Shown: positions 5,608 to 6,778 of the stretch, piece by piece | Layout: every line of letters begins with the position of its first letter | Numbering within the stretch: position 1 is the stretch's first letter | Assembly: GCA_947373775.1 (NCBI GenBank) | Contig: CANBZE010000106.1 | Coordinates: 1-6,778 of the forward strand | Reading direction: 5' to 3' | DNA length: 6,778 nt | DNA from: Alphaproteobacteria bacterium | Lineage (GTDB): Bacteria > Pseudomonadota > Alphaproteobacteria > Micropepsales > Micropepsaceae | Program-made: the position numbers and the translations under genes | Notes under the pieces: generated by a model | Told to the model about the DNA's origin: nothing | Seen by the model: only the letters and a program-made list of their open reading frames with translations | Database searches by the model: none

Positions 5608-6077
5608 GCGAGATCGTGTTGGTCGTGGCCATCGCCGACAATGGCGTCATCGGCAAGGACGGCGCCATACCCTGGCACATCTCGGAAGATTTGAAGCGCT
5701 TCAAGGCGCTGACCCTGAACCATACCATCGTGATGGGGCGCAAGACCTGGGACTCGCTGCCCAGGAAGCCGTTGCCCGGCCGGGTCAATGTGGTGGTGAC
5801 GCGGCAAAAAGATTGGAGCGCTGAAGGCGCCATCACCGCATCCTCGCTGGGCCGGGCGACAGCCGGCACCTCCGGCACGGTGATGGTGATCGGCGGTGCG
5901 GAGATTTACGAACGCGCCTTGCCGCTGGCCTCGCGCATTGAACTGACGGAAGTGCACAAGGCGTTTGACGGCGATGCGCGGTTCGAACTGGACCGCGCCG
6001 GCTGGCGCGAAACAGCGCGTGAAGATCACGTCACGCCGGATGGCTTGCGCTACAGCTACGTTACGCTGACGCGGTAA
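5604..6077 (+). CDS. folA: Dihydrofolate reductase
   Basis: A 157-residue enzyme, close to E. coli DHFR (159), that reduces dihydrofolate to tetrahydrofolate with NADPH in the cytoplasm. Visible family residues are NGVIGKDGAIPWH (13-25), with W24 matching E. coli W22, and D29 in SEDLKRFK as the catalytic acid (E. coli D27). The NADPH-binding GRKTWDSL lies at 45-52, PLPGR has Arg60 for the folate glutamate, VIGGAEIYE (95-103) has the paired Gly, and T115 follows in ELTEV. The ATG at 5604 overlaps the acetyltransferase stop, and GGAA at 5591-5594 gives a suitable ribosome binding site. A start further upstream in the same frame would run into the acetyltransferase gene and add residues not seen in DHFRs. 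folA often follows thyA; here its partner is a GNAT gene. Its stop is 5 bp from the convergent mrp stop. Confidence 0.96.
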   Translation: MSEIVLVVAIADNGVIGKDGAIPWHISEDLKRFKALTLNHTIVMGRKTWDSLPRKPLPGRVNVVVTRQKDWSAEGAITASSLGRATAGTSGTVMVIGGAEIYERALPLASRIELTEVHKAFDGDARFELDRAGWRETAREDHVTPDGLRYSYVTLTR

Positions 6078-6082
6078 CGGCC

Positions 6083-6778
6083 TTATTCCATTATGATCTG
6101 GGGCGCCGGCTTGCTGGCGGTTTCCAGCGATACCGCCACCTTCTTCGCCAGTTCCAAAAAGGCCTGCGCTTCCGGTCCATCGGGCGCCGAAACCGCGACC
6201 GGCGTGCCGGCGTCGGAAGTTTCGCGGATGCGCGGCACCAGCGGAATCTCGCCCAGGAACGGCACGCCCAGCTTCTCGGCCGTCTCGCGCGCGCCGCCAT
6301 GGCCGAAGATGGCATGGGACGAGCCGCAATCGGGGCAGGTGAACATGGACATGTTCTCCACGATGCCCAGGATCGGCACCTGGGTCTTGTTGAACATGGC
6401 GATGCCCTTCCTGGCATCGATCAGGGCGATATCCTGCGGCGTGGAGACGATCACCGCGCCTTTCAACGGCACGCGCTGGGCGATGGTGAGCTGCGCATCG
6501 CCGGTGCCCGGCGGCATGTCCAGCACCAGCACGTCCAGCGGCGCCCAGGCGACATCGGTCAGCATCTGCGACAGGGCGCTTTGCACCATCGGGCCGCGCC
6601 AGATCATGGCTTCGTCTTCCTTGACCAGGAAGCCGATGCTCATGGTCTTCAGGCCATGCTTTTCGATCGGGATCAGCGTGTTGCCGGTGCTGCCGGGTTT
6701 TTCGGTGATGGCGAGCAGGCGCGGCAGCGAGGGGCCGTAGATATCGGCGTCCAGCAATCCGACTTTCAATCCCAGCCG
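6083..6778 (-). CDS. mrp: Mrp/ApbC-family Fe-S cluster carrier ATPase, N-terminal part missing
   Basis: The frame is open through the right edge, so the start and the N-terminal P-loop (GKGGVGKS type) are outside the window. About 231 C-terminal residues are present of a family that usually runs to 350-380. Visible marks are GLLDADIYGPS just inside the edge, the SIGF and WRGPMV segments, the Walker-B-like VLDMPPGTGD, STPQD and ENMS. The CPDC pair of cysteines (codons at 6326-6337) bridges the dimer and holds the transferable cluster in Mrp/NBP35 proteins. The protein delivers [4Fe-4S] clusters to apo-enzymes in the cytoplasm. An N-terminal MIP18-like domain, common in this family, cannot be checked. 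The TAA at 6083-6085 faces the folA stop with 5 bp between them. Confidence 0.95.
   Translation of the reverse strand, partial: RLGLKVGLLDADIYGPSLPRLLAITEKPGSTGNTLIPIEKHGLKTMSIGFLVKEDEAMIWRGPMVQSALSQMLTDVAWAPLDVLVLDMPPGTGDAQLTIAQRVPLKGAVIVSTPQDIALIDARKGIAMFNKTQVPILGIVENMSMFTCPDCGSSHAIFGHGGARETAEKLGVPFLGEIPLVPRIRETSDAGTPVAVSAPDGPEAQAFLELAKKVAVSLETASKPAPQIIME

Overview
The window looks like chromosomal DNA from a GC-rich proteobacterium, most likely an alphaproteobacterium. I infer this from the high-GC codon use, dense overlapping gene pairs, an RcnB-like exported protein of the kind common in Alphaproteobacteria, and a candidate general-stress (EcfG-type) promoter in front of it. The genus cannot be fixed from the sequence. 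No tRNA, rRNA, CRISPR, insertion sequence or prophage signal was seen.

Layout. (1) Positions 1-2235, plus strand: a tight four-gene run. It holds the 3' part of a cyclase-family (kynurenine-formamidase-like) metal hydrolase, a membrane fatty acid hydroxylase/sterol desaturase-type di-iron enzyme (start overlaps the cyclase stop, TGATG), a 62-residue two-helix membrane protein (ATGA overlap), and a secreted cupin 22 bp further on. (2) Positions 2240-4188, minus strand: purA (adenylosuccinate synthetase) followed by a periplasmic DsbA-like CPYC thioredoxin whose start overlaps the purA stop. This pair converges on the cupin gene with only 4 bp between stops. (3) Positions 4327-5061, minus strand: an RcnB-family exported protein with a long Arg/Gly/Asp/Tyr-rich repeat region. 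The 138 bp between it and purA hold two inverted repeats, one a possible terminator and one in the purA leader. (4) An 81-bp divergent intergenic region (5062-5142) separates it from a plus-strand pair: a GNAT acetyltransferase resembling diamine/spermidine N-acetyltransferases, and folA (dihydrofolate reductase), joined by an ATGA overlap. (5) Position 6083 to the right edge, minus strand: the C-terminal two thirds of an Mrp/ApbC-type Fe-S carrier ATPase, convergent with folA with 5 bp between stops.

How the genes fit together. purA (AMP synthesis), folA (tetrahydrofolate) and mrp (Fe-S assembly) are ordinary housekeeping genes. The part with least explanation is the first cluster: a metal hydrolase, a membrane hydroxylase, a small membrane protein and an exported cupin appear to be one translationally coupled operon, and I do not recognise it as a named pathway. 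The most specific regulatory signal is the GGAAC-N16-GGTT element upstream of the RcnB-like gene. Nothing here amounts to a clearly new system; these two are the best candidates for follow-up.
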